Source: JBBQXK01 sp038209775 (GTDB lineage: Bacteria; Pseudomonadota; Alphaproteobacteria; Rhodobacterales; Rhodobacteraceae). From it: 64,000 nucleotides of DNA. Below, one piece after another: positions 16,570 to 24,635 of the stretch (positions within the stretch are counted from its first letter, which is position 1; the number at the start of each line of letters is the position of its first letter). Under the pieces are notes generated by a model. The model ran no database searches. It was not told the origin of the DNA and saw only the letters and a program-made list of their open reading frames with translations. The DNA is taken from contig JBBQXK010000013.1 in assembly GCA_038209775.1 (NCBI GenBank), positions 1 through 64,000 of the forward strand. The letters run 5' to 3'. The position numbers and the translations under genes are program-made.

Positions 16570-17367
16570 TCAGGCATCGCGGGACAGGAGGTAGATGTCC
16601 ATCACCCAGCCGTGTCGGGCGCGAAGGGCGGCGCGGGTGGCGAGGATGCGGGGGGTGGCCTGGTCAAGGGGGCCGTGGTCGAGGGCCTGTTCGGGCAAGC
16701 CGATGTTTGCGCCCCACCAGATGGTGAGGCCTTGGGGGTCAAGGCTCTGGAAGGCGCAATGGCCGTCGAGCATCACCGCGAGGCGGGTGGTATCGGGGGG
16801 CCAGCCGTGATCGCGCAAGCGCCGGCCGGTGGTGATGGTGACGGGGCCTGCGAGCGTGTTGAGGGGGATGGCGTGGGCCGCCGTGAGGGCTTGCAGCGCG
16901 GTGATGCCGGGGATGACGGTGACCGCTGGCGCAGGGGTCAGGCGGGCGGCGATGCGCAGGGTGCTGTCGTAGAGCGAGGGGTCGCCCCAGACCAGCAGGG
17001 CCACGCGGGTGGTGGGGCCCGCGTGGGCGGCGATTGTGGCGGCCCAGACGCGGGCGATATGGTCGTGCCATGCGTCTACCCTTGTGGCGTAGTCGGGGAT
17101 CGTCTCGTCGCGGGTGGGCAGGTCGAAGGGGACGATTGCGGTGGCGGGGTTGGTGACCACCGCCGCGCAGATCGCGTGGCGCAGGTCGGCGAGGTCGGCC
17201 TTCGTCTCGCCTTTTCTTGGGATCAGGATGAGGTCGGCGTTGTTCAGGGCCAGGGTGGCCTGACGGGTCAGGTGGTCAGGGTTGCCGGTGCCGATGCCGA
17301 CGAGGGTAAGTTCGCGCAAGGTTTGCCCCCTGATGGTGTGCGCCCCCGAGGGGGCGTTGCCGGTCAT
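16570..17367 (-). CDS. cobF: Precorrin-6A synthase (deacetylating)
   Basis: SAM-dependent C1 methyltransferase of the aerobic cobalamin route: converts precorrin-5 to precorrin-6A with loss of acetate. The 265-residue protein has the tetrapyrrole methylase motif LTLVGIGTGNPDHLTRQA, the CobF-specific LILIPRKGETKADLADLR and the VIPGITALQALTAAH block. The ATG at 17365-17367 overlaps the cbtA stop by four bases, so it is cotranscribed with the cobalt transporter under the cobalamin riboswitch upstream of cbtB. CobF is a marker of the oxygen-dependent pathway. Confidence 0.93.
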   Translation of the reverse strand: MTGNAPSGAHTIRGQTLRELTLVGIGTGNPDHLTRQATLALNNADLILIPRKGETKADLADLRHAICAAVVTNPATAIVPFDLPTRDETIPDYATRVDAWHDHIARVWAATIAAHAGPTTRVALLVWGDPSLYDSTLRIAARLTPAPAVTVIPGITALQALTAAHAIPLNTLAGPVTITTGRRLRDHGWPPDTTRLAVMLDGHCAFQSLDPQGLTIWWGANIGLPEQALDHGPLDQATPRILATRAALRARHGWVMDIYLLSRDA

Positions 17368-18089
17368 GCTGGATCGCGGTTCCAGAACCATCCCGCCAAT
17401 GCCCCGAGACTGGCCCAGACCACAAGCCCCACCGCCAGAACCCGGGCGGCAAAGGTGGCGGCCAGTTCCGGGGGGGCGGTGCCGGCGTAACCGTCAAGCT
17501 GCGGTGCGCCGATCACATGTGGCATCGCCAGGAGGACGGCGCCGGCAAGCCAGAAGTGCGCCTTGTGGCCGTATGCGATGAGCGAAAGGCCCGCCGCCGT
17601 GGCAAGGACCGTGCCGTACCACCAGATCTGGCGGTCGGCGAGGTCGGCGGCCGAGGTGCCGGGCAGTTCCGGGGCAAGCCCTGCCGCCGGGGCCAACTGG
17701 AATGTGACAAAGCCCGCGATGCCCCACAAAAGCCCCTCGCGCAGGCCGATGCGGATGCCAAGGCTGGACGCGATGCCGAAGCCTGCCACCAGAAGAAGGG
17801 CGTAGCCGACGTAGATGAGTGCGGTGAACACAACGGTCAGCACGTCGCGGCCAAGGCCCCCGGGTTCGTGCGCGTGGTCGTGGCTGTGTGCCTCGGTGCC
17901 TGCCCCATGGTCATGCGCGGGGGGTTCGGCGGGTTGGGCGGCGATGCCCGCGAAATGCGTAGCCTCGCCGGATTCGTAGGATTCGGCCTCAAGAATCAGA
18001 TCCTGGACCAAGGCGAAATGCAACAAGGCCGCCAGCAGCCCCGCGACAAAGCCAGCGAACAGCGCGCTGGTCAGCAAGCGTTGCGTCAC
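17364..18089 (-). CDS. cbtA: Cobalt transporter subunit CbtA
   Basis: Integral membrane protein of 241 residues proposed as the channel component of a cobalt importer in B12-regulated operons. Several hydrophobic helices are visible (residues ~8-27, a cluster from ~88 to 135, and a C-terminal set). The loop between the first two carries histidine-rich metal-binding sequence (HDHGAGTEAHSHDHAHE). The start is probably GTG, 15 bases after the cbtB stop. The cobalamin riboswitch and neighbouring cobF support cobalt as the substrate. Confidence 0.9.
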   Translation of the reverse strand: MTQRLLTSALFAGFVAGLLAALLHFALVQDLILEAESYESGEATHFAGIAAQPAEPPAHDHGAGTEAHSHDHAHEPGGLGRDVLTVVFTALIYVGYALLLVAGFGIASSLGIRIGLREGLLWGIAGFVTFQLAPAAGLAPELPGTSAADLADRQIWWYGTVLATAAGLSLIAYGHKAHFWLAGAVLLAMPHVIGAPQLDGYAGTAPPELAATFAARVLAVGLVVWASLGALAGWFWNRDPA

Positions 18090-18104
18090 GTTTGCGGATC
18101 GCGC

Positions 18105-18278
18105 CTAGTGGCAGGGAAAGCCGGTGGCGTGGCGCATGTCGTGTGCCGCGTCATGGAGGCCCGCCGACTGCGCGTGCCCGGCAAGAAAGATCACCGCAGC
18201 CCCGAGGAGGGCGGTGAAGAGGACCGGCAGAAGGGTGGCGGTCCGGGCGGCAGTCTGGGTCGTTTGGGTATCGTTCAT
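18105..18278 (-). CDS. cbtB: Cobalt transporter subunit CbtB
   Basis: A 57-residue single-span membrane protein. The hydrophobic segment is LLPVLFTALLGAAVIFLAG. The C-terminus HDMRHATGFPCH is the metal-binding signature of CbtB. CbtB normally precedes CbtA, as here. It is the first gene after the cobalamin riboswitch, with a GGAGAGAG ribosome-binding site just upstream of the ATG. Repression by adenosylcobalamin at translation or transcription is expected. Confidence 0.92.
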   Translation of the reverse strand: MNDTQTTQTAARTATLLPVLFTALLGAAVIFLAGHAQSAGLHDAAHDMRHATGFPCH

Positions 18279-18324
18279 GTTTCTCTCTCCTTGCCGTCAC
18301 ACCCGACGGCAGACCAGCGTTCGT

Positions 18325-18520
18325 GCAAGGCCGGTCTCCTGACTCGCGGGTCGCTGCGCGCCTTCCGCCTTCCCGGCCCCGTTGCGGGGGCCAGTGGCAT
18401 GATGGAAGGCCGCTCGCCGCATACAGTCGCGGGGGCGGTCGGGGCGTTCGGCGCTGTGATCAGTCCGCCGTTACCCCATTCCCGTTTCAGTCCCGGTGCT
18501 TTGCACCTTGTGGGACACCT
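18325..18520 (-). ncRNA. Cobalamin riboswitch upstream of cbtB-cbtA-cobF
   Basis: Read on the minus strand, this leader contains GAAACGGGAAT, then CCCCCGCGACTGT, the B12-box GCCACTGG, and GAGTCAGGAGACCGGCC at the 3' side, in the order and spacing of cobalamin riboswitches. It ends about 47 bases before the cbtB ATG. A -35-like CTTGAC lies about 35 bases before its 5' end. Confidence 0.92.
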
Positions 18521-18605
18521 TGCCCTGTCACTTGGCGTCACGCGACAACGCGCGTCAAGCCGGAATGCGCCGTGACGGGGTGCGTCCGCGACAGGAAGGG
18601 CCGTG

Positions 18606-18923
18606 TCAGCCCGGAATGCGGGCGATGGCCTTGGTGCGCAGAGGCCCGAGGGGCCGGGCGTCGGCAATCATGCCGTCGGGGGATGCGGCGTAGAGGCTGG
18701 CGAAGGTCAGAAGGTCGGGCAGGTCGTCGGGCGTGAGGTCGCCAAAGAGGTAGGCGGTTTTACCGTGTGCGCGGAACGACATGGCCGAGGGGCGGGTGCA
18801 GCCCGACAGGCAGTCGGTGCCGGTGACGCGGGCAGTGAGGCCGCGCGCGGCGAGGGCATCGCGCAGGGTGTCGGCAAAGCTGCCCTGTCCCAGTGCGCAG
18901 GTGGTGCAGAGCGTGATGTTCAT
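18606..18923 (-). CDS. DUF1636 family metal-binding protein (thioredoxin-like ferredoxin type)
   Basis: A 105-residue protein whose four cysteines are arranged as CTTC near the N-terminus and CLSGC in the middle (TDCLSGCTRPSAMSFR), followed by KTAYLFGDL. This layout resembles thioredoxin-fold [2Fe-2S] proteins. DUF1636 proteins commonly occur in cobalamin clusters, but their role is not established; delivery of electrons or metal to a cobalamin enzyme is a guess. Its ATG overlaps the cobA stop. A second member of the family lies at the other end of the operon. Confidence 0.8.
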   Translation of the reverse strand: MNITLCTTCALGQGSFADTLRDALAARGLTARVTGTDCLSGCTRPSAMSFRAHGKTAYLFGDLTPDDLPDLLTFASLYAASPDGMIADARPLGPLRTKAIARIPG

Positions 18924-19654
18924 GGCAGAACCCCATCGGCCAGCGGGCCATAGAGGATCAGCGCCGGGGCAGAGCCATCGGTCAGGGCGGGCATGTCGGC
19001 GAGGGTGGCGATGGTGGCGCGGGTAAAGCGTTGGCCATCAAGGCCGATGGATTCCGCCAGAACGGCGGGGGTGTCGGGGGACAGGCCGGCGGCGATCAGG
19101 CGGGCGGACATCGCGGCCCAGGTGCGGCGGCCCATGTAGACGACGGTGGTTGCGTCAGCGTCGCTCAGCGCTTGCCAGTTCAGCGCCTCGGGCAGGCCGC
19201 CGGTGGTGTCGGCGCCGGTCACAAACTGCAACCGCCGGGCGGTCAGGCGGCGGGTCAGGGGGATCGACATTGCGGCGGCGGCGGCCGAGGCCGAGGTGAC
19301 GCCGGGTATGATCTCGAACGGGATGGCGGCGGCGGTGAGGGCGGTGGTTTCCTCTTCCAGCCGACCGAAGATGCCCGCGTCACCCGATTTCAGGCGCACA
19401 ACGCGCAGTCCGGTCGCGGCATAGTCGACCAGAAGGCGGCTGACATGATCCTGTTTCGGCGAGGCGCGGCCGGCGCGTTTGCCGACGCCCACAAGGTCGG
19501 CACCCGGGCGGGCAAGGTTCAGGATCGGGCCGGAGGAGAGATCATCATAAAGGATGGCATCGGCACGGCGCAGCCGGTCGGCGGCCCTGAGCGTCAGAAG
19601 CTCGGGGTCACCCGGGCCGGACGAGACGAAGGCCACGAGGACGGGGGTCGTCAT
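18920..19654 (-). CDS. cobA: Uroporphyrinogen-III C-methyltransferase
   Basis: SAM-dependent enzyme that methylates C2 and C7 of uroporphyrinogen III to form precorrin-2, the entry to cobalamin. The 244-residue length fits the single-domain form without a CysG fusion. Motifs: VAFVSSGPGDPELLTLRAA, ADAILYDDLSS, VRLKSGDAGIFGR, and IPFEIIPGVTSASAAAA. It overlaps cobB upstream and the DUF1636 gene downstream by four bases each, so expression follows the minus-strand cob operon. Longer frames upstream are not supported. Confidence 0.94.
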   Translation of the reverse strand: MTTPVLVAFVSSGPGDPELLTLRAADRLRRADAILYDDLSSGPILNLARPGADLVGVGKRAGRASPKQDHVSRLLVDYAATGLRVVRLKSGDAGIFGRLEEETTALTAAAIPFEIIPGVTSASAAAAAMSIPLTRRLTARRLQFVTGADTTGGLPEALNWQALSDADATTVVYMGRRTWAAMSARLIAAGLSPDTPAVLAESIGLDGQRFTRATIATLADMPALTDGSAPALILYGPLADGVLP

Positions 19655-21066
19655 GCTGCGGGTCCAATCAGGTGGAAATAGCTGCCCGAGGCGTGGCCCC
19701 GGATGCTGCCGGTTTCGGCCACCGGGGTGTCGGCGGCGTCGGTGACGTGGGCAAGGGGGGTGTCGGGCTGTTCGGTGACGGTGGAATAGTGGAATTCGTG
19801 CCCGACAAGGCGCGCGCCCTTTGGCTGTCCGCCCGCCGGGGACAGCAGGGTTGTGCGGCGATAGCCGAGGTGCATGCGGCGGACGGCATAGCTGGTGACA
19901 AGGCCCAGAAGCCCGGCCATTGCGTGGCGTGTGCCTTGGGCGTCGATCAGGCCCGCCCCCATCGCCATATAGCCACCGCATTCGCCATGGACCGGCCTTG
20001 TCGCGGCGAAATCCTGCAGGCCGGTGCGGAAGGTATCCGCAGCCGCCAGTTGCCCCGCGTGGAGTTCGGGGTAGCCACCCGGCAGCCAGCAGGCATCGGC
20101 GGTGGGGTCGGGCGGCTGGTTTTCCAAGGGCGAGAACGGCAGGATCGTGGCGCCCTGCGCGTGCCAGTCGTCCAGCACATGCGGATAGACAAAGCTGAAC
20201 GCCGCATCCCGCGCCAGGGCCACGCGCATGCCGGGCGGCGGCAGGCGGCGGGGGGTGCCATGGGCGGTGAAGGGGACGGCAAGGGCGCGGATGGCGTCAA
20301 GATCGCAGGTGCGGGCGATGATGCCGGCGGCATGCGCCAGCCATGCGGGCAGGGCCGCATGTTCGCCCGCCTGCACAAGGCCAAGGTGGCGTTCGGGCAG
20401 GGCAAGGGCTGCATCGCGGGGGACGGCACCGAGGACGGGGATGCCCGCCTCGGCCATGCCCGCGCGCAGCATCGCGTCGTGCCGGGGCGAGGCCACGCGG
20501 TTGAGGATAACGCCCGCCACCCGGACGCCCGCGCGGAACCGGGCAAAGCCCGCCGCCACCGCCCCCGCCGATTGCGCCTGTCCGCCGGTATCAAGGACCA
20601 GCACCACCGGCCAGCCGGTGAGGGCCGCAAGATCGGCACTGGCGCCGGTGCCCGAGGCGCCGGGGATTGCCACGCCGTCGAACAGGCCCATGGCGCCCTC
20701 GGCAATCGCCATGGCCGGTGGCGAATGATCCGGCTGGACAGGGTGCGCGCCCCCATCCCCTTCCCCGATGAGGGAGGGGGGGTGAGTGTTCTGCGGGGGG
20801 GCGGTCTTGCGAAGGGTGGTGGCTGCGATCCGGGCCGTGATATCGGCCCCGGTCATCGCCCATGTATCAAGGTTGAGCGAGGGGCGGCCTGCCGCCACGG
20901 CATGGAAGGCGGGGTCGATATAGTCGGGGCCGCACTTGAAAGGCTGCACGGTGATCCCCGCCGCGCGGAAGGCCGCGAGCAGGCCCAGTGTGACCGTGGT
21001 CTTGCCGGTGCCGGATGCCGGGGCGGCGATGATGAGGCCGGGCAAGGGGGCAGCGGGCAGGATCAT
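19651..21066 (-). CDS. cobB: Hydrogenobyrinic/cobyrinic acid a,c-diamide synthase
   Basis: Glutamine-dependent amidotransferase that amidates side chains a and c before cobalt insertion. The 471-residue protein has an N-terminal P-loop domain (IIAAPASGTGKTTVTLGLL) and a C-terminal class I GATase domain with the nucleophile region HGECGGYMAMG. Residues ~86-117 (starting KTAPPQNTHPPS) form a low-complexity stretch that is absent from the family pattern and is encoded by a REP-like sequence. It lies just before the conserved AIAEGAMGLFDGV, so the reading frame and catalytic blocks are intact. ATG overlaps the cobM stop. Confidence 0.93.
   Translation of the reverse strand: MILPAAPLPGLIIAAPASGTGKTTVTLGLLAAFRAAGITVQPFKCGPDYIDPAFHAVAAGRPSLNLDTWAMTGADITARIAATTLRKTAPPQNTHPPSLIGEGDGGAHPVQPDHSPPAMAIAEGAMGLFDGVAIPGASGTGASADLAALTGWPVVLVLDTGGQAQSAGAVAAGFARFRAGVRVAGVILNRVASPRHDAMLRAGMAEAGIPVLGAVPRDAALALPERHLGLVQAGEHAALPAWLAHAAGIIARTCDLDAIRALAVPFTAHGTPRRLPPPGMRVALARDAAFSFVYPHVLDDWHAQGATILPFSPLENQPPDPTADACWLPGGYPELHAGQLAAADTFRTGLQDFAATRPVHGECGGYMAMGAGLIDAQGTRHAMAGLLGLVTSYAVRRMHLGYRRTTLLSPAGGQPKGARLVGHEFHYSTVTEQPDTPLAHVTDAADTPVAETGSIRGHASGSYFHLIGPAA
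20743..20802. repeat. REP-like sequence inserted in frame within cobB
   Basis: On the minus strand this reads CCCTCCCTCATCGGGGAAGG followed by GGATGGGGGCGC, a composition common in intergenic REP-type repeats. It encodes the extra segment PPSLIGEGDGGAHP of CobB and keeps the frame open. Confidence 0.65.
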
Positions 21067-21839
21067 TCGGGGAACCTCGGGTCGGTGCCGAGGGGGCGGT
21101 AGCGGCGGTCGTAGTCGCCCGCATAAAGGCGGCTGTCATCGAACCCCTCCGCCGCCAGTGCCCGGCCCACAAGGATGAGGGCGGTGCGTTCAAGTTCGGG
21201 GCCAAGCCCTTCGTCCAGCGTCGCGAGGGTGGCGCGGTGGATGCGCTGGTCGGGCCAGCTTGCGCGCCAGACGACGGCCACCGGGCAATCGGGGCCATAG
21301 TGCGGGATCAGGTCGGCCTTGACCCGGGCGAGGAGGTGGATCGAGAGGTGGATGGCCAATGTGGCTCCGGTTGCGGCAAAGGCTGCAAGGGTTTCGCCCT
21401 CGGGCATGGCGCTGGCGCGGCCTTCGGTGCGGGTCAGGACGACCGATTGCGCCAGCCCCGGCAGGGTGAGTTCCGCGCCCAATGCCGCGGCGGCGGCGGC
21501 AAAGGAGGGCACGCCGGGGGTCACGTCATAGGGGATGCCGAGCGCACGCAGGCGGCGCAGTTGCTCGCCCATTGCGGACCAGACCGACAGGTCACCGGAA
21601 TGCAGGCGGGCCACGTCGAGGCCCGCTGCGTGGGCCGTAACAATCTCGGTGATGATCGCATCCAGCGACAGGGGGGCGGTGTTGACGATGCGCGCGCCGG
21701 GCGGGCAATGCGCCAAAAGCGCGGGCGGCACCAGCGAGCCCGCATAAAGGCAGACCGGCGAGGCCGCGATAAGGTCGCGTCCGCGCAAGGTGATGAGGTC
21801 GGGCGCGCCGGGGCCTGCGCCGATGAAATGCACGGTCAT
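21063..21839 (-). CDS. cobM: Precorrin-4 C11-methyltransferase
   Basis: SAM-dependent methyltransferase that converts precorrin-4 to precorrin-5. The 258-residue protein begins MTVHFIGAGPGAPDLITLRG and carries CLYAGSLVP, ARLHSGDLSVWSAMGEQ and YDVTPGVPSFAAAAA, all typical of CobM/CbiF. The stop overlaps the cobB start. Upstream lies a rearranged spacer containing a structured repeat and a chimeric cobM-cobE remnant, so coupling to cobE is interrupted by about 380 bp. Confidence 0.94.
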   Translation of the reverse strand: MTVHFIGAGPGAPDLITLRGRDLIAASPVCLYAGSLVPPALLAHCPPGARIVNTAPLSLDAIITEIVTAHAAGLDVARLHSGDLSVWSAMGEQLRRLRALGIPYDVTPGVPSFAAAAAALGAELTLPGLAQSVVLTRTEGRASAMPEGETLAAFAATGATLAIHLSIHLLARVKADLIPHYGPDCPVAVVWRASWPDQRIHRATLATLDEGLGPELERTALILVGRALAAEGFDDSRLYAGDYDRRYRPLGTDPRFPE

Positions 21840-21879
21840 GGGGCGGTTCGGTTTTGCAAGGGCGATCTGGCGGCAGGTC

Positions 21880-21966
21880 CCGGAGCGCTGCCCGTCGCCC
21901 ATCGATCCTTGAACCGATGGCGGACCTGATGGGCGACCCCGGGATATTCGGGCAAAGGCGAAAGGA
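21880..21966. repeat. Structured dispersed repeat, copy 4 (long subfamily)
   Basis: Close match to 7321-7408: CCCGTCGCCCATCGATCC, TTGAACCGATGGCGGACC, then TGATGGGCGACCCCGGGATA and TTCGGGCAAAGGCGAAAGG. The arms GTCGCCCATC/GATGGGCGAC can form a stem. Confidence 0.8.
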
Positions 21967-21972
21967 CAGGGG

Positions 21973-22074
21973 TCATTGGGCGGGGCTTTCTGCGATGGCG
22001 CAGCGGGCGGGGCTGGGGGTGGCGGCGACGGTCAGGCGGGCGCCGGGGCCTGCGGCGATGAAAGGCAGGGTCAT
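21973..22074 (-). pseudogene. Chimeric remnant: cobM start fused to cobE end (33 codons)
   Basis: A minus-strand mini-ORF starts MTLPFIAAGPGA, matching the cobM start MTVHFIGAGPGA. It continues RLTVAATPSPARCAIAESPA, matching the cobE end (RLIVPATPGPD then RHATCAIAESPAP). The junction falls in GPGA, where both genes share CGCCGGGGCCTGCG. The stop corresponds to the cobE stop. It is best explained as the by-product of a tandem duplication of about 240 bp. A functional peptide is unlikely. Confidence 0.75.
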
Positions 22075-22112
22075 GAGGTGGTCCGGTTCGTTGAAGGTCG
22101 TCCGTCGGCGCG

Positions 22113-22205
22113 TTCCGGGGGGTTGTCGGTCGCGCATCGGTGGGTGGACCGATGGCCGACCCCGGAGCATGCAGGCAAGGAAGATGAGTATTTGGGCAAA
22201 GAAGA
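22113..22205. repeat. Degenerate structured repeat, copy 5
   Basis: A decayed version of the element at 21880-21966 (GGTCGCGCATCGGTGGG, TGGACCGATGGCCGACCCC) followed by GAGTATTTGGGCAAAGAAG. It is part of the duplicated unit between cobM and cobE. Confidence 0.6.
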
Positions 22206-22216
22206 AACCGGCAGGG

Positions 22217-22588
22217 TCATGGGGCGGGGCTTTCAGCGATGGCGCAGGTGGCGTGGCGGTCGGGGCCGGGGGTGGCGGGGACGATCAGGCGGGCGCCGGG
22301 GCCTGCGGCGGCGAGGCAGGCGGCCTCGGACAGGCTGCGGTGGCCGTAGCGGGCGGGGACGCGGGGGTTGGGGGTGGCGCGGCCCTCTTGCGCGATGGTT
22401 TCGGGTGCGAGGGTGAGGAGGGGCAGCGCCAGGAGGTGGGCGAGGGGGGCAAGGGTTGCAGCCTTGTCGGTCGCGGTGGCGAGGGCGTCCGGGGGGGCGC
22501 CATCGGTTTGCGCCAGTGCGGCATCGAGCGCCGCGCGGAGCGAGGCGGTGGTGGTGGCGTGGCGAAAGCCGAAGCCTGCGACCCTCAT
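22217..22588 (-). CDS. cobE: Cobalamin biosynthesis protein CobE
   Basis: A 123-residue protein of the CobE/CbiG C-terminal family. Seen: start MRVAGFGFRHATTTASLRAAL, then ATDKAATLAPLAHLLALPLL and VPARYGHRSLSEAACLAAAGPGARL, and end CAIAESPAP, the usual order for this family. In aerobic organisms CobE often occurs with cobL and cobM; its precise role is unsettled, and CbiG homology suggests a link to C20/acetaldehyde chemistry. The ATG overlaps the cobL stop. A partial copy of its 3' end lies immediately downstream. Confidence 0.85.
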   Translation of the reverse strand: MRVAGFGFRHATTTASLRAALDAALAQTDGAPPDALATATDKAATLAPLAHLLALPLLTLAPETIAQEGRATPNPRVPARYGHRSLSEAACLAAAGPGARLIVPATPGPDRHATCAIAESPAP

Positions 22589-23766
22589 CTTGTGACCCTC
22601 CACTGGACCACCGGGCGTGACGGTTCCCACCCGCGCAGCCGGCCAAGCGGGCGCACCTCGGCCACATCGAAGCGCCAGAGGGTGCCGCCGTGTGTGCCGT
22701 GCCACTGGATCAGAAGCGCCTCGGTGTCGAGGGTCACGGCGTTGACCACCACGGATGTGCCCGGGGGGATCATCGACCAGAGCGCGGTCAGAAGGGCCCC
22801 GTCGCAGCCGCCGCCGATGAAGACGGTATCGGGGGGGGCGAGGGCGTGGAGCGCGTCAGGGGCCTTGCCGGTCACCACCTGCAGGCGGTGTTCGACGCCG
22901 AAGGCTTCGGCGTTGAGGCGGATGTTTTGCGCCCGGTCGGCGCGGGTCTCGACCGCCGTGGCGCGGCCGCCGGCCAGCGCGAACTCAACCGACACCGACC
23001 CCGACCCCGCGCCGATATCCCACAGATGCGTGCCGGGGCGGGGGGCGAGGGCCGCAAGGGTGATGGCGCGGATCGGGGATTTGGTGATCTGGCCGTCATG
23101 GGCAAAGGCGTCATCCGGCAGACCTGCACTGCGCGGGAGGCCCGTACCCGGCGCGGTGTGGAGCGCCACGGCGACGGGAGCACGGATGTCGGTCAGGGCA
23201 AAGGTGCGGGCCGTCGTGGGGCGGATACGCTCGGACGGGCCGCCGAGCGATTCGAGGATGGTCATGGCGGTGTCGCCAAGGCCATGCCCGACCAGCCATG
23301 CCGCAAGGGCCGCCGGGGCTGCGCCGTCGCGCAGCAGGCAGATCGCCCGCGTCTCGCCCGACAGCGCCGCCCGCAGCCTTGCGAAGGGGGCCGCGTGGAG
23401 GCCGAGGCACAGCGTATCCTCAAGCCGCCAGCCCAGCCGGTTGGCGGCAAGCTGGAAGGTCGAGGGGGCGGGGTGGCTGGTCCATTCACCGGCGGCAAGG
23501 TGCGGTTCCAAGGACCCGCCCGCGCCGTGCCAGAACGGATCGCCCGAGGCCAGCACCACCACAGGTGTTCCGCGCAGGGTCAGCACCGGATCCACGTCAA
23601 AGGGCACCGGCCAGGTGCGGCCCCGGGGCCCGGCGTCGGCAAGCGCCAGATGGCGCGGGGCGCCGAACACGATGTCGGCCCGGTCGAGTGCGGCGCGTGC
23701 GGCGGAAGACAGGCCCGCAAGGCCGTCTTCGCCGATACCGATAAGGGTGAGCCAAGGGGGGGTCAT
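22585..23766 (-). CDS. cobL: Precorrin-6B C5,15-methyltransferase (decarboxylating)
   Basis: Bifunctional SAM enzyme producing precorrin-8X from precorrin-6B: an N-terminal CbiE-like domain (LTLIGIGEDGLAGLSSAAR) fused to a C-terminal CbiT-like Rossmann methyltransferase domain (LWDIGAGSGSVSVEFALAGG). The 393 residues match the fused CobL of aerobic organisms. The start MTPPWLTLIG was chosen over longer frames because it aligns with the family N-terminus. It is divergent from cobK, with about 107 bp between them that must hold a promoter for cobK. Confidence 0.94.
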   Translation of the reverse strand: MTPPWLTLIGIGEDGLAGLSSAARAALDRADIVFGAPRHLALADAGPRGRTWPVPFDVDPVLTLRGTPVVVLASGDPFWHGAGGSLEPHLAAGEWTSHPAPSTFQLAANRLGWRLEDTLCLGLHAAPFARLRAALSGETRAICLLRDGAAPAALAAWLVGHGLGDTAMTILESLGGPSERIRPTTARTFALTDIRAPVAVALHTAPGTGLPRSAGLPDDAFAHDGQITKSPIRAITLAALAPRPGTHLWDIGAGSGSVSVEFALAGGRATAVETRADRAQNIRLNAEAFGVEHRLQVVTGKAPDALHALAPPDTVFIGGGCDGALLTALWSMIPPGTSVVVNAVTLDTEALLIQWHGTHGGTLWRFDVAEVRPLGRLRGWEPSRPVVQWRVTR

Positions 23767-23873
23767 GGTGCCACCGGACCGTGGATCTGAAGGGACCGGG
23801 GCGCGTCGCCCTGCCACATCCCGGCCCTTGCAGCACCTGCGTCTGCCGCGCATATCTGCCGCAGGGGGTGGCC

Positions 23874-24635
23874 ATGGGGGATGCGATGCGGGTCCTGCTT
23901 TTGGGGGGCACGACCGAGGCGGGGCAACTGGCGCGGGCCTTTGCCGGGGCCGGGGTCGACGCGATCTATTCCTATGCCGGGCGCACCGGGCAGCCGGTGC
24001 AGCAGCCGGTCCCGTACCGGGTCGGCGGGTTTGGCGGGATTGCCGGGCTGGTGCAGTGGCTTGAGGCCGAGAGGATCACCCATGTGGTCGATGCCACCCA
24101 CCCCTTTGCAGCCCAGATGAGCCGCCACGCGGTCGCTGCCTGCGCGCGTCTGTCGTTGCCGCTGTTGGGATATGAGCGGCCTGCGTGGGAGCCACAGCAA
24201 GGTGATCGCTGGACCCATGTGCCCGACATTGCTGCCGCCGTAGCCGCGCTGCCGGGGGTGGCGACGCGGGTATTCCTCGCCATCGGGCGGCAGGAACTGG
24301 CGGCCTTTGCGGCAGCCCCCCTGCACCATTACCTGTTGCGGCTGGTCGATGCCGACCCTGCGCCGACCCTGCCGCAGACCACCATTGTCATCGCGCGCGG
24401 CCCCTTCACCACCGAGGGTGATCTGGCCGTGATGCGGGACCATGCCATCCAGATGATCGTCGCCAAGAATGCAGGCGGGACGGGTGCGCGGGCCAAGCTG
24501 GATGCGGCGCGCCTCTTGGGCCTGCCGGTGATCCTGATTGACCAACCCGGCACCCCCGGGGGCCGTGCCACAGCGGGCACGGTGGCTGCGGTCATTAACT
24601 GGCTTGGCGTTCATTCCGCCGACCTCGGGGTATAG
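23874..24635 (+). CDS. cobK: Precorrin-6A reductase
   Basis: NADPH-dependent reductase that reduces precorrin-6A to precorrin-6B. It is 253 residues from this ATG or 249 from the ATG at 23886; the family core begins MRVLLLGGTTEAGQLARAFA. Other blocks: VDATHPFAAQMSRHAVAAC, VFLAIGRQELAAF, and IVAKNAGGTGARAKLDAARL. It is the only plus-strand gene inside the minus-strand cob series, and its last 25 bases overlap the end of cobJ tail to tail. Independent transcription from the cobL-cobK spacer is implied. Confidence 0.93.
   Translation: MGDAMRVLLLGGTTEAGQLARAFAGAGVDAIYSYAGRTGQPVQQPVPYRVGGFGGIAGLVQWLEAERITHVVDATHPFAAQMSRHAVAACARLSLPLLGYERPAWEPQQGDRWTHVPDIAAAVAALPGVATRVFLAIGRQELAAFAAAPLHHYLLRLVDADPAPTLPQTTIVIARGPFTTEGDLAVMRDHAIQMIVAKNAGGTGARAKLDAARLLGLPVILIDQPGTPGGRATAGTVAAVINWLGVHSADLGV

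Noticed and set aside
23767..23873. A third cobalamin riboswitch ahead of cobK
   Set aside because: The 107-bp spacer is too short and lacks the GCCACTG and AGGAGACC elements present in the two accepted riboswitches.
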